This document shows positions 16,361 to 27,256 of a stretch of DNA of 33,142 bases, in pieces. Made by a program: the position numbers and the translations under genes. How positions within the stretch are numbered: the stretch's first letter is position 1; each line of letters begins with the position of its first letter. The notes beneath the pieces are model-generated. The model was not told the DNA's origin, did not search any database, and saw only the letters and a program-made list of their open reading frames with translations. This stretch comes from JAJTFW01 sp964584995 (GTDB lineage: Bacteria; Bacteroidota; Bacteroidia; AKYH767-A; OLB10), in assembly GCA_964584995.1 (NCBI GenBank), contig CAZPCA010000013.1, positions 1 to 33,142 of the forward strand, in the 5' to 3' direction.

Positions 16361-19300
16361 TTACTTTTTTGTAGATCTGAGGTGCTTCTGCAGTTCCTCT
16401 GCAAGCACATCCACATGAGGCTCCCAGAAGATGGAGTTGTGGTCCCCGGGCACCGTGAGGACCTTGACCTTACCCGTGGTGAAGTGTGACCATCCGAGGT
16501 CTTTGTCGTACTCGTTGTTGTAGAAGCTGTTTTTAGCCCGTACGAGTAGGATGTCTCCGTCATATCTCGGAATCTTGTATCCCATCAGTGCATCGTGGCA
16601 GGCCTCCTCTATTCTACGGAAATAGGCCGCTGAGTCACTGCCGATCATTTCCGCCATCTTGTGTTTTTCCAGCCACGATTCAATGTCGTTGTTTCTTTGT
16701 TGCTGTTTGCGTCTCGCCTCGAAATAACTGCGGCGCTCATCCTTGTCGGCCATCGCAAGCTCTACAGCGCGCTTGACAAAACGTCCTGCCAGCAAGCGTG
16801 CATCTACGATTTGCTTGACACCCTGCGGTAAGAACTCTTTTCTTTTGGCGGCATCAATATCAAAGAGACACAGAAACGCCACCTCCTTGCCCATGGCTCG
16901 TAACTGCACGGCCATTTCATACGCCAGGTAACCGCCGAAAGAACCTCCTGCCAAGCGGTAAGGGCCTTCTTTTTGATTATCTATCAGCGCAGCAACGTGG
17001 TAGGCGGCCATCTCATGCATATCATGGAACGGGGTGTCTTTGCCGTTGAGTCCGTAGGCCTGCAAGCCGTAGCCGGATTGTTCATTACCCAGGCGCTGCG
17101 CCAGCGCATGGTATTTGAATACATTTCCGCTGATGCCGTGTGCGTAGTAAATGGGTCCCCTGATTCCACCTTCACGCAGCGGTACAATGGGATTCCATAC
17201 ACTTTCAGCCTCTTCGTTTTCATAAAGTTTGCTGAGTTCGGCGATGGTGGGAGAGCTGAACAGTACTGCGAGGGGGAATTTCTTGCCGCTTAGCTTTTCC
17301 AGTTCCACGATGATTTTTACAGCCAGCAGACTATGGCCCCCCAGTTCAAAGAAGTCATCGTGCAGACCTATTTTATCGGTCTGCAGTACATCCATCCACA
17401 GGTGTTTGATTTTTTCCTGGAAGGGCGTGAAGAACTGATTGGACCCTGCAACGATTACTTCCTCTTGTGCTTTCTCTGTATAGGTCAGGGCTTTTCTGTT
17501 GACTTTGCCATTGGCTGACAACGGAAACTCCTCCAGTTGTATCCATCGTGCAGGCAGCATGTAATCCGGCAGCTTGGCAGAGAGTTGTTTGCGACAGGAT
17601 TGCTGGATGAGCGGTTCGCTGTCGCCGGTACGGGCAGCGGTATACCAACATACCAGCATGTTTTGTCCCGAAGCATCGGGTACCGCCATCAGAACAGCCT
17701 GCTTGATTTCCGGACATGCATTCAGAGCGGTTTCAATTTCACCGAGCTCGATTCTGTAACCACGCACTTTCACCTGGAAGTCGAAGCGATTCAGGAAATA
17801 CAGATAGCCCTCTTTGTCGCTCACTACTTTATCACCTGTCCTGTAGGCCATCCCCTCTCCCTCCGGGGAGCGGATGAACTTCTCCTCGTTGAGTTCGGGC
17901 CTGTTGAGGTATCCGATGGCAACACCGTCTCCAGCAATCCATAGCTCTCCCGGGACACCTATCGGACAGGGATAGCCGTTAGTGTCCATGATATAGATCC
18001 GCGTGTTGGCGACGGGTTTGCCGATGCTCATCACACCGTTTCTGGTACGGATTTTTTCCTCTTCGCTCAGACGCAACGCTGTCGACCAAATGGTGGTTTC
18101 CGTCGGACCGTAAACATTCCATACTTCTCGGTTGCTCCTCAGCAGTTTGATGGCCAGTTCTTTGCGAAGCGCCTCCCCGCCGCATAGCACAACAAGGTCT
18201 TTTTTCCCCTCCCAGCCTCCGGTGTAAAGCAGCTCGTATGTTGCCGGCGTGGCCTGCAGGAAGCGGATGCCTACACGTTTCATGTAGTCATTCATCCAGC
18301 GGGCATCCATGGATTGTTCACGGGTGGCGAAGTGTAGCGCGCCTCCGTGAATCAGGGGCATGAATATTTCCAGGACGGAGATATCGAAGGATACGGTGGT
18401 GATAGCCAACAATTTTTCCTCTTTATCAAAGCCCATTTTACGCGCAAGATCCTGGAGCAGGTTCGTCACGCCGCTATGTTTCACCAGCACTCCCTTTGGT
18501 TTACCCGTGGATCCTGATGTATAGAGAATATAGGCGGGAGTGTCAACGGCAACTGGATGTATCTTCAGGGGCTTGCTGTTACTTTCACTGTTCAGCACCT
18601 CCGCATAAAGCACTTTGTCTGCCGGGAACCCGAAAGTATGCTGCAGTTCTTTCGTCGTTAGAATGTATTTAACCTCCGCATCCGCTTCCATGAAGTGCAG
18701 GCGTTCTGCGGGAAGAGCGCGGTCCAGGGGAAGATAGGCCNNNNNNNNNNGCGCAGGATCCCCAGCATGGCAATGGGTAAGTCTGCGTTCCGGGGCATGC
18801 AGATACCGATGAAATCGCCCGCTGTGACACCGCGCGACTGCAGACAGGAAGCATAATGGGCACTTCGGTAGAGTGCATCTTCATATGTCACCTGAACTTC
18901 TTCACTGACAATGGCTATGTGTCCGGGCTTCAGGTATTGGGTATTTTCAAGGATGCATTCATGGATGCCGAGGGGTTGATGGCGTTCGGTGCGTGTATCA
19001 TTCAGTTTCCTGAAAAAAGCGATCTCCTCCTCGGGCAGTGCATTGAAGGTCGCAATCGGCCGTCCTGGAGCCTGTGTGATGCTCTGCATGAAGCAGATGA
19101 ACTCCTCCATCCTCCGCTGCATTGACTCCTCCACAAATAGATCCGTGTTGAAGGTGCATTCCAGCGTAAGCGCATCGCCGTCGCCGGATGCATTCAGAAA
19201 TATTTCAAAGTTGTCGAAATACCGCGGGTTGGTTTTCGCTTCGAACGTGCATCCTTCGAAATGAAAACCTTCTGTAAATCCGATATCTACATTGAAGACG

Positions 19301-20409
19301 ACCGGCACGATCGGAATCCGGGAAGGGTCGCGTGGAATATTGAGCTTCTGAACCAGGCTTCCAAAAGTGAATTGCTGGTGCTCATAGGCATCGAACAAAT
19401 ACGATTTACGGTCTTTCAGGTATTCCTGGAAGGGTCGCTGAGGGTCGATCTTGCTCCGCAAGGGCAAAAGGTTAACACAATGTCCTACCAGCTGGTAAAA
19501 ACCCTCTGCATTCTGGCCTGCCGCGGGTAAGCCTACCACGATGTCTTCCTGCCCGGTGATTTTGTACAGAAACGTTTCAAAGCAGCTGAGCATGACTGTT
19601 ACGAAGCTCGTATTGTTCTTTTTTCCCAGTTCCCGCAGTTGCTTTACCAGCAGGCTGGGTACAGGCACGTCGATGCGCATAGCATGGAAGCTGCGCAGTG
19701 GCGGACGCAGCTGATCCGGTGGAAATTCCATGACCGGAACATCCCCCGCGTATTGGTCGACCCAGAATCTTTCTGTTCTGCTTTGACCATCACTTGTCGC
19801 ATCGGCACTCAGCTTTCTGGAATAATCTGCAAACGAAAGCGCCGGCTCGGCGCGCAAAGAGGAGTTGTTTACGCGTGCGGAATAATGGTGGCCAAGGTCC
19901 CGAAAGATCAGGCTCAACGACCATCCGTCACATACGATATGGTGACCCGTTATCAGCAGTGCGTGATCGCTCTCCTCAAAGCGAACCAGGTGCATGCGGA
20001 TCAGTGGACCTTTTGTAAGCGAGAAACTGTACAAGGTTTCCTCGCGGCATAGTTTGTTCAGCAGCACATCTCTCTCCGTTTCTTCGCCTGCGTCAGTGAA
20101 TCTCCAGGGAGTATCTGACAATGATGCATGGATATGTAGGGTAGTGCCGTCTTCGCTGAATGTTGAGCGCAACGCGTCGTGTCGGAGGATGACGGCTTCG
20201 AATGCTTTCTTCATGCATTCAGGATCCAATTTCCCCTTCAGGCGAAGCATGACAGATTCGTTGTATGCACAATTGGCAGCCGAACCGCCCATGAGTACAG
20301 AAGTGAAAATCTCACGCTGTGGTTCAGTAGAGGGTATTGTCAGCTGCAGCGGAGCGAATGGATCGAAGTCCACTGCTTCAAATGAAATTCCGGGCGCTTG
20401 AGGATACAT
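16361..20409 (-). CDS. NRPS terminal module, C-A-T-TE (glycine-type A domain), interrupted by an assembly gap
   Basis: About 1348 aa if 8 bases are missing at the N-run. The ATG 20409 is preferred over TTG 20424, which overlaps the upstream TGA. Domains: condensation (about 10-440; HHIVCDG, H157 and D161), adenylation (about 455-950; ILYTSGSTGKPKG, YGPTETT, YRTGD, NGKVNRKAL), thiolation (Ser1026 in LGGHSLLA) and type I thioesterase (about 1075-1345; Ser1156 in GGSFGG, Asp in LFDID, His1323 in GDHNS). Pocket residues read D-I-L-T-L-G-V-I-W-K, two changes from the published glycine code DILQLGLIWK, so glycine is the best guess. It would accept the beta-amino acyl chain from the upstream aminotransferase protein, add one residue and release the product. 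Residue numbers after the gap assume 8 missing bases. Confidence 0.9.
18741..18750. other. Assembly gap (10 N) inside the NRPS adenylation domain
   Basis: The ten Ns interrupt core motif A2 (LKAGAAYLP-type). Before the gap the reading is MLGILR and after it AYLPLDRALPAERL, but in a different frame if the gap is 10 bases long. The frame and the motif both close if exactly 8 bases are missing (codons for A-G-A, the last base present). The N-length is thus a placeholder and the apparent split into two genes is an artefact. Confidence 0.9.
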
Positions 20410-20420
20410 ATCCGGAGAAA

Positions 20421-23400
20421 TCAATTCAGGTTTACTTTAAGGTATTTACCAGGTCTTCCCGGGTCGGGAAGAAACCATCCGGGACTGCCGTCAGGATTCT
20501 TTCCCAACAGGGCTCCTGCTACAGGCGGATGTGCAGGATCATATATCAGCTTTCCATTACCGTTAGCATGGCTCCCGTTGGTGTTTACGGGGGCTGCCGC
20601 AACTTTCACTGTGGCATTATCCTGTGAGGGAAGGAGTCCGAGGCTACATAATTCAGTCAGGACCTCTTTGAACGCCCGAACGATTGTATCTATATCCTCA
20701 CTGCTGTGCGCTTCGGTGAGGAAGCAGGGGAATCCGTCGTACATGTGGATTCCTTTATGGCGCATCATAAAATAGATGAGGTCTGCGTTGGTCAGGTCGG
20801 CATCTACCTTCGGTTTGAAGAGCGAACCGAAATGTACGATATGGAAGGCTACCCCCAGCTGTTCACAGTGCCTGTTGACAGCCTCTGCCAGACGTTGGGT
20901 ATGGTCGTTGAGTTCCTGCTGCAGTGCAGGGCCGCGTTTCAACATGTGCCGGAGGGCCGCATCTGCAGCTGCCAGAGCGAAGGGATGCCTGACAAATGTT
21001 CCTGCGAAATAGGTGACACCGGCCTCGGGGACACTGCTGTCGCCGTATTGCCAGAAACCACCGTCGAGGGCGTCCATGAACTCTTGCTTTCCTGCAATGA
21101 CTCCGATGGGCATACCTCCGCCAACGACTTTTCCGTAGGTGCCGAGGTCGGCCCTTATGCCGAACACTTCCTGTGCACCGCCGGGTGCGGCGCGGAAGCC
21201 GGTAATCACCTCGTCGAATATCAGGAGGCTGCCGGTTTCTTCCGTGATTTTTCGTACGTCCTGCAGGAACTCTCGGGGCTGGAAATCCGCCCTTCTGCTC
21301 TGGACAGGTTCAACGAGCACGGCGGCAATCTCCTCCGCCCTGTTGCGGATGATGGCTAACGCTTCCGGCGTACCGTAATCGAGCACCAGCATGTTCTGTA
21401 CGGCTTCGGGCATGATACCGGCAGCTGCAGGGATGGATTTCAGTTTTTTGGTACCGCGCAGGATCACTTCGTCGTTAATGCCGTGGTAGGCGCCGTTGAA
21501 GCTGACGATCAGCGGACGACCGGTGATGGTTCGGGCGATACGCATCGCTCCCAGTACCGCTTCGGATCCGGTATTGCACAGTCCTGCACGGTCGAATTTT
21601 GTCATTTCACAAACCATACGAGCTACATCACCTGCGAGTTCATGCTGAGGTCCGAGCTCGTAGCCTTTCTTCAGCTGTTCCTCTATCGCTTTGACAATAA
21701 AATCAGGGTTATGTCCGAACATGTTTGAGCCGAAACCGTTGAGGACATCTATGTACTCGTTTCCGTCGATGTCCCAGATGCGCGAACCCGCAGAGCGGTT
21801 GACGACCGGTTGATAGACCATCTCCTTGAGGTGTGGTTTGAAACCGGTCACCACCCTGGGGTCGGCAAGATGCGCACGATGATCCTGTGTGTATTGCTTC
21901 GACAGTTTCGTTTTTTCTGTGTAATCCTGGATGAACCGTTTCAACCACTCCTGCTGCGCCGTCGTAAACTGTGTGTTTTGCTGCTTTTCGATACGTGCAA
22001 CCGCCCCGAAGGGCTTCTTCACTTCTTTCTCTTCTTCCGCATTGATAAATGGAGTATCCGCATTCGCCGTCGACTCCGATTTTACTATGGGGTGTTGCGT
22101 TTGTGAATTCAATGCGGGGATGGCCGGCATTTGTCCAGACATCATCATGAGTTGTTGTTGCATCACTTGCAATTGCTGGGTGATGAGCCACTGCAGGTTG
22201 CTTTCATTCCCCTGTGGCATGGAAATCGTCGGCATAGCTTGTGCCTGGTCCGCTGCCGTTTTACCCGTCATGGTGCTAGACGATACTGTGCTGGATGTCG
22301 CAGCCGACGCCATTTCTGCCGGCAACTGAGCATCGATATAGGTGGCCAGAGCATTCAGGCTGCACAAGTCTTCGTTGAGTTGACGGAAAGTGATGCGTGT
22401 ATTGTACCTTTTGGTGAGGGTGAGTGCCACCTGTGTGAGGAAAAGGGAATCGAGTCCTATTTCAGTGAATCCTGCGTGCTGGTCTGCACTGTGCATTTCC
22501 ATGCCGGAAGCCTCCTCGAGAATTTCTGCGATTTCAGCGATCAGGCGTTCTTTGCGCTGTGTTGCCATGGTCATGTTGGTTTCGGTATTGTGATCGGATA
22601 GTTCCGGGCTGTTTTCAGTATTGATACTTGCTGTTTTAGACGTATCAGGTCCAGTTATGATCGGAAGCCAATACTCCTTGTGCTCGAAGGGATAAGCCGG
22701 TAGCGCAATTCTATTCCTCTTCTGCATGGCATGAAAGGCATCGTAGTCGATACGGATTCCCTGCAGCCAAAGCTGACCGATGGCGGAGAGGAGACAATTC
22801 CATTCGTTCTCGTCCTTGACAGTGTCGCCCAGCGAAGGGATGGCTTTCTGCAGTAGTGGATCGGTGGCCTGCTGTCTTGCCAGCGTAGTGGCGGTATTTC
22901 TTGGACCGAGCTCCAGCAACACATGACCGGGTTTTTCTTGCCACAGCGCTTTAACGCCGCCGGCAAAGCGTACAGTAGCGCGCAGATGTCCGGCCCAATA
23001 CATGGGTTCTGTGGCCTCCTCATCCCGTAACCAGGTGTTCGTGACGGTCGATAGGATGGGTATCTGAGGAGCGTGTAGCGGTATCTTCCGGACTATTTCG
23101 GCAAAGGGTTCTACCACCGGATCCATCATTGGAGAGTGGAAGGCGTGGGAGGTATGCAAGGGCTTGCAGACAATCTCTGCTTGTTCCCAGATCAACTGTA
23201 GTTTTTCGACCGCTGCGAAAGGTCCTGCAACGACACAAAGTTGCGGACCATTGACCGCTGCGATGGATACTTCCGGTGTAAGGTAGGACTGGATGTCTTT
23301 TTCGGACAGGCGTACCGATAGCATGGCTCCTCCGGGACATTCCTGCATCAGGCGGCTTCGCCCAGCTACGATCTTAAGGCCGTCTTCCAGGGAAAATATG

Positions 23401-26400
23401 CCGGATATCACCGCCGCCACGAACTCTCCGACGCTATGGCCGATGAGTGCTGCGGGCCGGATGCCCCAGCTCATCCACAATTGCGCCAAGGAGTAACCAA
23501 TGGTGAACAAGGCCGGCTGTGTGTAATAGGTCTGTTTGAGCAGGGCTTCCGCATCGGCATCGTGTTCCGGCGCGAACAGGATTGCGCGCAGGTCTCTTCC
23601 CAGCAGGGGTTGCAGGATTTCATTGCATCGGTCCACGGCATCCCTGAACACTATTTCATCCCGGTAGAGCGTGCTGCCCATGCCCACATATTGAGAACCC
23701 TGACCCGGAAACATGAACACAACGCCGTCTGATTGTCGCGTGAGCAAATGGCCCCCGCTCCGTTTCGGATCACCTTTGGTCAATTGTTCTTTTATGTCAT
23801 CCGTGTCTTTCACCACGGCAAACCAGCGGGATGAGAAATCATGCCGGCCCATCTGCAGCGTGAATGCAGCATCGGCCAGCGACAAGGAGGGATGTGCATC
23901 CAGAAATAATTTAAGGTCGCGTTTTCGATTTTCCAACGCTGTCTCCGTCTTGGCCGATAGTTGTATCAAATGGCGCGTAGCCGATGATGATCCCATCGGA
24001 GCTTCCGGCGCTTCCTCCAGTATGACATGGGCGTTGGTACCACCCACGCCGAACGAGCTTACTCCGGCGCGGCGGGGCAGTCGTTCTGTGTCCCAGTCTT
24101 TCAGACGGTCATTGACATAAAACGGAGTGTCTTCAAAGCGTATCTGTGGATTGGCCTCTCTGTAATGCAGGCTCGGGGGAAGTGTTTTATGATGAAGCGA
24201 TAGGACTACCTTGATGAAACCGGCTACGCCGGCGGCAGCGGTCAGGTGACCGATATTTGTTTTCACAGAACCTATTGCGCAAAATTGCTTTTCATCGGTC
24301 TGTGTGCGGAAGGCCTTGTGAAGGGCTTCGATCTCGATGGGATCACCCAGCGGGGTAGCGGTACCGTGCGCCTCGATGTACGTGATCTCCTCCGGTCTTG
24401 TTCCGGCCATGGCCTGGGCCATGCCGATCACAGAGGCTTGTCCATCGACGCTGGGAGCCGTGAAACTTCCCTTTTCTCCGCCATCATTGTTGAGTGCTCC
24501 GCCGCGTACCAGCGCATATATAGTGTCTCCGTCGGCCAATGCATCGGCATAGCGTTTGAGCACTACGATGCCGGCGCCGTCGCTGAACACTGTGCCTTTC
24601 GCCGAGGCATCAAACGTCCGTGTGTGTCCGTCGTTCGAATACATGGCTCCTTCCTCGTATCGCTGCCCGCTGTAGACAGGGGAAGTGACGGAAGCGCCAC
24701 CGGCCAGCACCATATCGCATTCGTGGTTCCGCAGGGCATCACAGGCTTGTACGATAGCGGTGAGGGAGGTGGAGCAGGCGGTGTGTACACTTACAGCGAG
24801 TCCTTTCAGATTCAACTCATAGGCCACACGGGTCGCAATGTAGTCTTTCTCGTTCTGCGTCATGGCCAGGAATGAGCCTACGCGTTGTACAGCTTCCCGG
24901 TTGGGAATAACATTGTTGAGGTAATAGGTGTTATTGCCCACACCGGCAAACACACCGATGAGACCTGTATAACGGTCGGGGCTGTACCCAGAATGCTCAA
25001 GCGCATTCCATGCCAGTTCGAGAAAGTTGCGCTGTTGTGGATCCGTGACCTTGGCCACATTCGGATTCATGTTGAAGAAAGCGGCATCAAAACCTGCTGC
25101 GTCTTTCATGATACCCCTGGCCGGGACATACTGCTCATCGTTCACGAGGTCACTGGGCAGGGATGGGTCCAGTTCTGTTTTGCTGAAGTGCCGGATGCTT
25201 TCCACCCCGTTCATCAGGTTCGACCAGAACTCTTCGGGACTTTCTGCTCCCGGGAAGCGAAGCGACATGCCAATGACGGCGATGGCATCGTCTCCGGAAT
25301 GCCTGTTTCTCGCTGCTGCTCGGTCAACGAAACTCTTCTGCACGTTCTCCGCGTTGTTTGTTCCCTGTAGCGCTGCAGAGAGGGATGCGATGGTAGGATA
25401 CTGATATATCTTTATGACACTGATCTCCTCACCATGGCGTATCTTCATAAGGGACACGAATTGCAAGGCCAAGAGCGAATTGGCTCCCAGGTCGAATAAA
25501 TTGTCCGATATGCCAACCGGTGATATGTCCAGCAGTTCACACCACAATGCCGCCATCTTTGTTTGCAGTTGGTCTTGCGGAGCGGCATAAGCTACATCCA
25601 GTTCGGGGCGCTTCTTATCCGGAGCGGGCAACGCCCTGCGGTCGATCTTGCCACTTGGTGTCCTTGGCAATTCATTTAATTGGACAAAGGCCGATGGCAG
25701 CATATAATCCGGAAGGCGCTTCTGCAGAAATTGACGTATATTCTTCACGTTTAGTGAGGAACCTTCCTTCATCACGAGGTATACGACCAGTTTTTTATGG
25801 CCATGTTCGTCCTCGCGTACGGTGGCAGCGCATTGTTGAACATCTGCCCATGCACCTGCGGCAATTTCTATTTCTCCCAGTTCGATGCGGTAGCCGCGTA
25901 CTTTCACCTGACCATCGATTCGGCCAAGGTATTGTAACTGACCATCGGGTGTTCTCTTCACCAGGTCGCCCGTCTTGTACAGCCGTTCGGCCGGTCGCCA
26001 CGTGTTTTGCACGAAACGTTCCATGGTGAGATCCGGTCTGCCAATGTAGCCATCGGCCAGACATACTCCGGCTGCATACAATTCTCCCTCTTCACCATCG
26101 GCCACAGCCTGCATGTGCTCATCGAGCACGTATACCGAGCAATGGTCGATTGGCTTACCGATGGGAGGAAGTTCCGCCCAGGTTGTTGGTGAACCTTCCA
26201 GCCGGTAGGCCGTTACCACGTGGGTCTCGGTGGGTCCGTAATGGTTGTGGAGTGTGCAATGGGGAAGAGTGGTGAAAAAATCACGTAGGGCAGAAGTGAT
26301 TTGCAATTGCTCCCCGGCGGTAATGATTTCCTTCAGTTCCGGTAGGGCTACAGCTGTTTGCCGGGCGATTTCGCACAAGCTTTGCAGCGCGATGAAGGGT

Positions 26401-27119
26401 AGAAAAAGCCTGTTGATATTCTCTTTTTGGAGGAATTCGAGCAAGGCCACCGCATTCAGCCGTAGCTCATCGCTGATCAGCACCAAACAACCTCCGTCGC
26501 ACCAGGTACTGAAAATCTCCTGGAAATGTACATCGAAGCTCACCGGCGCAAATTGCAGGGTGCGTCCACCCTGGTGAACAGCGGTTTGCCGTATCTGCCA
26601 TTCTATCAGGTTGACGAGGGCACGGTGCGGCATCTGAACACCTTTAGGCTGACCTGTTGAGCCGGAAGTGAAGAGAACATAGGCTGCCTGCTCCTCATGA
26701 ATTTCTTCTTCCGGCAGACTGGTTGAGTGTTTTATTTGATTGATATCTAGAACTTTGAATTCCCCTTCCGGCAAACGAGGAGCCAATGTTGCAGAGCTGA
26801 TCATTACGGAAATTCCAGCATTTTCAGCCATATACCGCAGCCGATCTGCGGGGTAGTCTATGTCGAAGGGAACATAGGCTGCACCGGCTTTCAAAACGCC
26901 TAAAATGGCTACCATCAGGTCGGTGGACCTTTCCAGACAAATGCCAACGTAGCCGCCCTTAATTCCTTCATTTTCAAGTAAGTAAACTGCCAATTGCCCC
27001 GCTTTTTCATTCAACTCATGATAGCTCAGCTCTTGTGTACCCATTTGTACAGCCGGTAAATGAGGGTGCAGAAGCGCCCGGCTTTCGAAAAGTGCGGTTA
27101 TACTGGAATACAGTGACAT
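20421..27119 (-). CDS. Hybrid NRPS-PKS synthase, A-T-KS-AT-ACP-aminotransferase (proline-type A domain)
   Basis: 2232 aa from ATG 27119; a TTG at 27131 is the alternative. Domains: adenylation (about 5-500), thiolation (Ser548 in LGANSLLAL), ketosynthase (about 610-1036; Cys782 in TACSTSL, His in EAHGTATPLGDP and NIGHLTAAAG), acyltransferase (about 1130-1445; Ser1229 in GHSVGE, HAFHS meaning malonyl type), ACP (Ser1558 in GLDSLFL), a Gln/Met-rich helical linker (about 1630-1660), a class III PLP aminotransferase (about 1740-2160; Lys1997 in TYGKVVGGGMPIG, FDEVITGFR) and a tail ending GWFLPDPGRPGKYLKV. No KR, DH, ER or C domain is present. Pocket residues read D-V-Q-I-I-A-H-V-V-K, one change from the proline code DVQLIAHVVK. 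The KS-AT-ACP-AMT order parallels MycA/ItuA and McyE, where the aminotransferase makes beta-amino acyl chains. A near -7 box, TAACTTTTG (27176-27184, one base too long), lies upstream. Confidence 0.9.
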   Translation of the reverse strand: MSLYSSITALFESRALLHPHLPAVQMGTQELSYHELNEKAGQLAVYLLENEGIKGGYVGICLERSTDLMVAILGVLKAGAAYVPFDIDYPADRLRYMAENAGISVMISSATLAPRLPEGEFKVLDINQIKHSTSLPEEEIHEEQAAYVLFTSGSTGQPKGVQMPHRALVNLIEWQIRQTAVHQGGRTLQFAPVSFDVHFQEIFSTWCDGGCLVLISDELRLNAVALLEFLQKENINRLFLPFIALQSLCEIARQTAVALPELKEIITAGEQLQITSALRDFFTTLPHCTLHNHYGPTETHVVTAYRLEGSPTTWAELPPIGKPIDHCSVYVLDEHMQAVADGEEGELYAAGVCLADGYIGRPDLTMERFVQNTWRPAERLYKTGDLVKRTPDGQLQYLGRIDGQVKVRGYRIELGEIEIAAGAWADVQQCAATVREDEHGHKKLVVYLVMKEGSSLNVKNIRQFLQKRLPDYMLPSAFVQLNELPRTPSGKIDRRALPAPDKKRPELDVAYAAPQDQLQTKMAALWCELLDISPVGISDNLFDLGANSLLALQFVSLMKIRHGEEISVIKIYQYPTIASLSAALQGTNNAENVQKSFVDRAAARNRHSGDDAIAVIGMSLRFPGAESPEEFWSNLMNGVESIRHFSKTELDPSLPSDLVNDEQYVPARGIMKDAAGFDAAFFNMNPNVAKVTDPQQRNFLELAWNALEHSGYSPDRYTGLIGVFAGVGNNTYYLNNVIPNREAVQRVGSFLAMTQNEKDYIATRVAYELNLKGLAVSVHTACSTSLTAIVQACDALRNHECDMVLAGGASVTSPVYSGQRYEEGAMYSNDGHTRTFDASAKGTVFSDGAGIVVLKRYADALADGDTIYALVRGGALNNDGGEKGSFTAPSVDGQASVIGMAQAMAGTRPEEITYIEAHGTATPLGDPIEIEALHKAFRTQTDEKQFCAIGSVKTNIGHLTAAAGVAGFIKVVLSLHHKTLPPSLHYREANPQIRFEDTPFYVNDRLKDWDTERLPRRAGVSSFGVGGTNAHVILEEAPEAPMGSSSATRHLIQLSAKTETALENRKRDLKLFLDAHPSLSLADAAFTLQMGRHDFSSRWFAVVKDTDDIKEQLTKGDPKRSGGHLLTRQSDGVVFMFPGQGSQYVGMGSTLYRDEIVFRDAVDRCNEILQPLLGRDLRAILFAPEHDADAEALLKQTYYTQPALFTIGYSLAQLWMSWGIRPAALIGHSVGEFVAAVISGIFSLEDGLKIVAGRSRLMQECPGGAMLSVRLSEKDIQSYLTPEVSIAAVNGPQLCVVAGPFAAVEKLQLIWEQAEIVCKPLHTSHAFHSPMMDPVVEPFAEIVRKIPLHAPQIPILSTVTNTWLRDEEATEPMYWAGHLRATVRFAGGVKALWQEKPGHVLLELGPRNTATTLARQQATDPLLQKAIPSLGDTVKDENEWNCLLSAIGQLWLQGIRIDYDAFHAMQKRNRIALPAYPFEHKEYWLPIITGPDTSKTASINTENSPELSDHNTETNMTMATQRKERLIAEIAEILEEASGMEMHSADQHAGFTEIGLDSLFLTQVALTLTKRYNTRITFRQLNEDLCSLNALATYIDAQLPAEMASAATSSTVSSSTMTGKTAADQAQAMPTISMPQGNESNLQWLITQQLQVMQQQLMMMSGQMPAIPALNSQTQHPIVKSESTANADTPFINAEEEKEVKKPFGAVARIEKQQNTQFTTAQQEWLKRFIQDYTEKTKLSKQYTQDHRAHLADPRVVTGFKPHLKEMVYQPVVNRSAGSRIWDIDGNEYIDVLNGFGSNMFGHNPDFIVKAIEEQLKKGYELGPQHELAGDVARMVCEMTKFDRAGLCNTGSEAVLGAMRIARTITGRPLIVSFNGAYHGINDEVILRGTKKLKSIPAAAGIMPEAVQNMLVLDYGTPEALAIIRNRAEEIAAVLVEPVQSRRADFQPREFLQDVRKITEETGSLLIFDEVITGFRAAPGGAQEVFGIRADLGTYGKVVGGGMPIGVIAGKQEFMDALDGGFWQYGDSSVPEAGVTYFAGTFVRHPFALAAADAALRHMLKRGPALQQELNDHTQRLAEAVNRHCEQLGVAFHIVHFGSLFKPKVDADLTNADLIYFMMRHKGIHMYDGFPCFLTEAHSSEDIDTIVRAFKEVLTELCSLGLLPSQDNATVKVAAAPVNTNGSHANGNGKLIYDPAHPPVAGALLGKNPDGSPGWFLPDPGRPGKYLKVNLN

Positions 27120-27256
27120 GGATGTAGCCAATTGCTGAGTGAGAAATGAGGTTTGTCTTTTACACCAAAAACCAACAAAAGTTACAAATTTTCCCCTCTG
27201 AACGGTGCTAAATTACATAGTTAAAACTAGGAATTTCATGATATTTAGCATTTAAC

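Larger units (their letters stand above)
14885..27119 (-). other. Hybrid NRPS-PKS-aminotransferase biosynthetic gene cluster
   Basis: Four genes on one strand with spacing of 11, 20 and 40 bp, read from 27119 downwards: A-T-KS-AT-ACP-AMT synthase, C-A-T-TE synthetase, phosphopantetheinyl transferase and TylF-like methyltransferase. The first synthase has no condensation domain before its A domain, so it is a loading module. The last synthetase ends in a thioesterase, so the line is complete. No transporter, regulator or resistance gene sits inside it. The flanks are htpG (divergent) and ferritin. Confidence 0.85.

Noticed and set aside
18658..18740. Frameshift or gene split between condensation and adenylation parts of the NRPS
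   Set aside because: The frame change is fully explained by the placeholder N-run; protein sequence on both sides matches one continuous adenylation domain.
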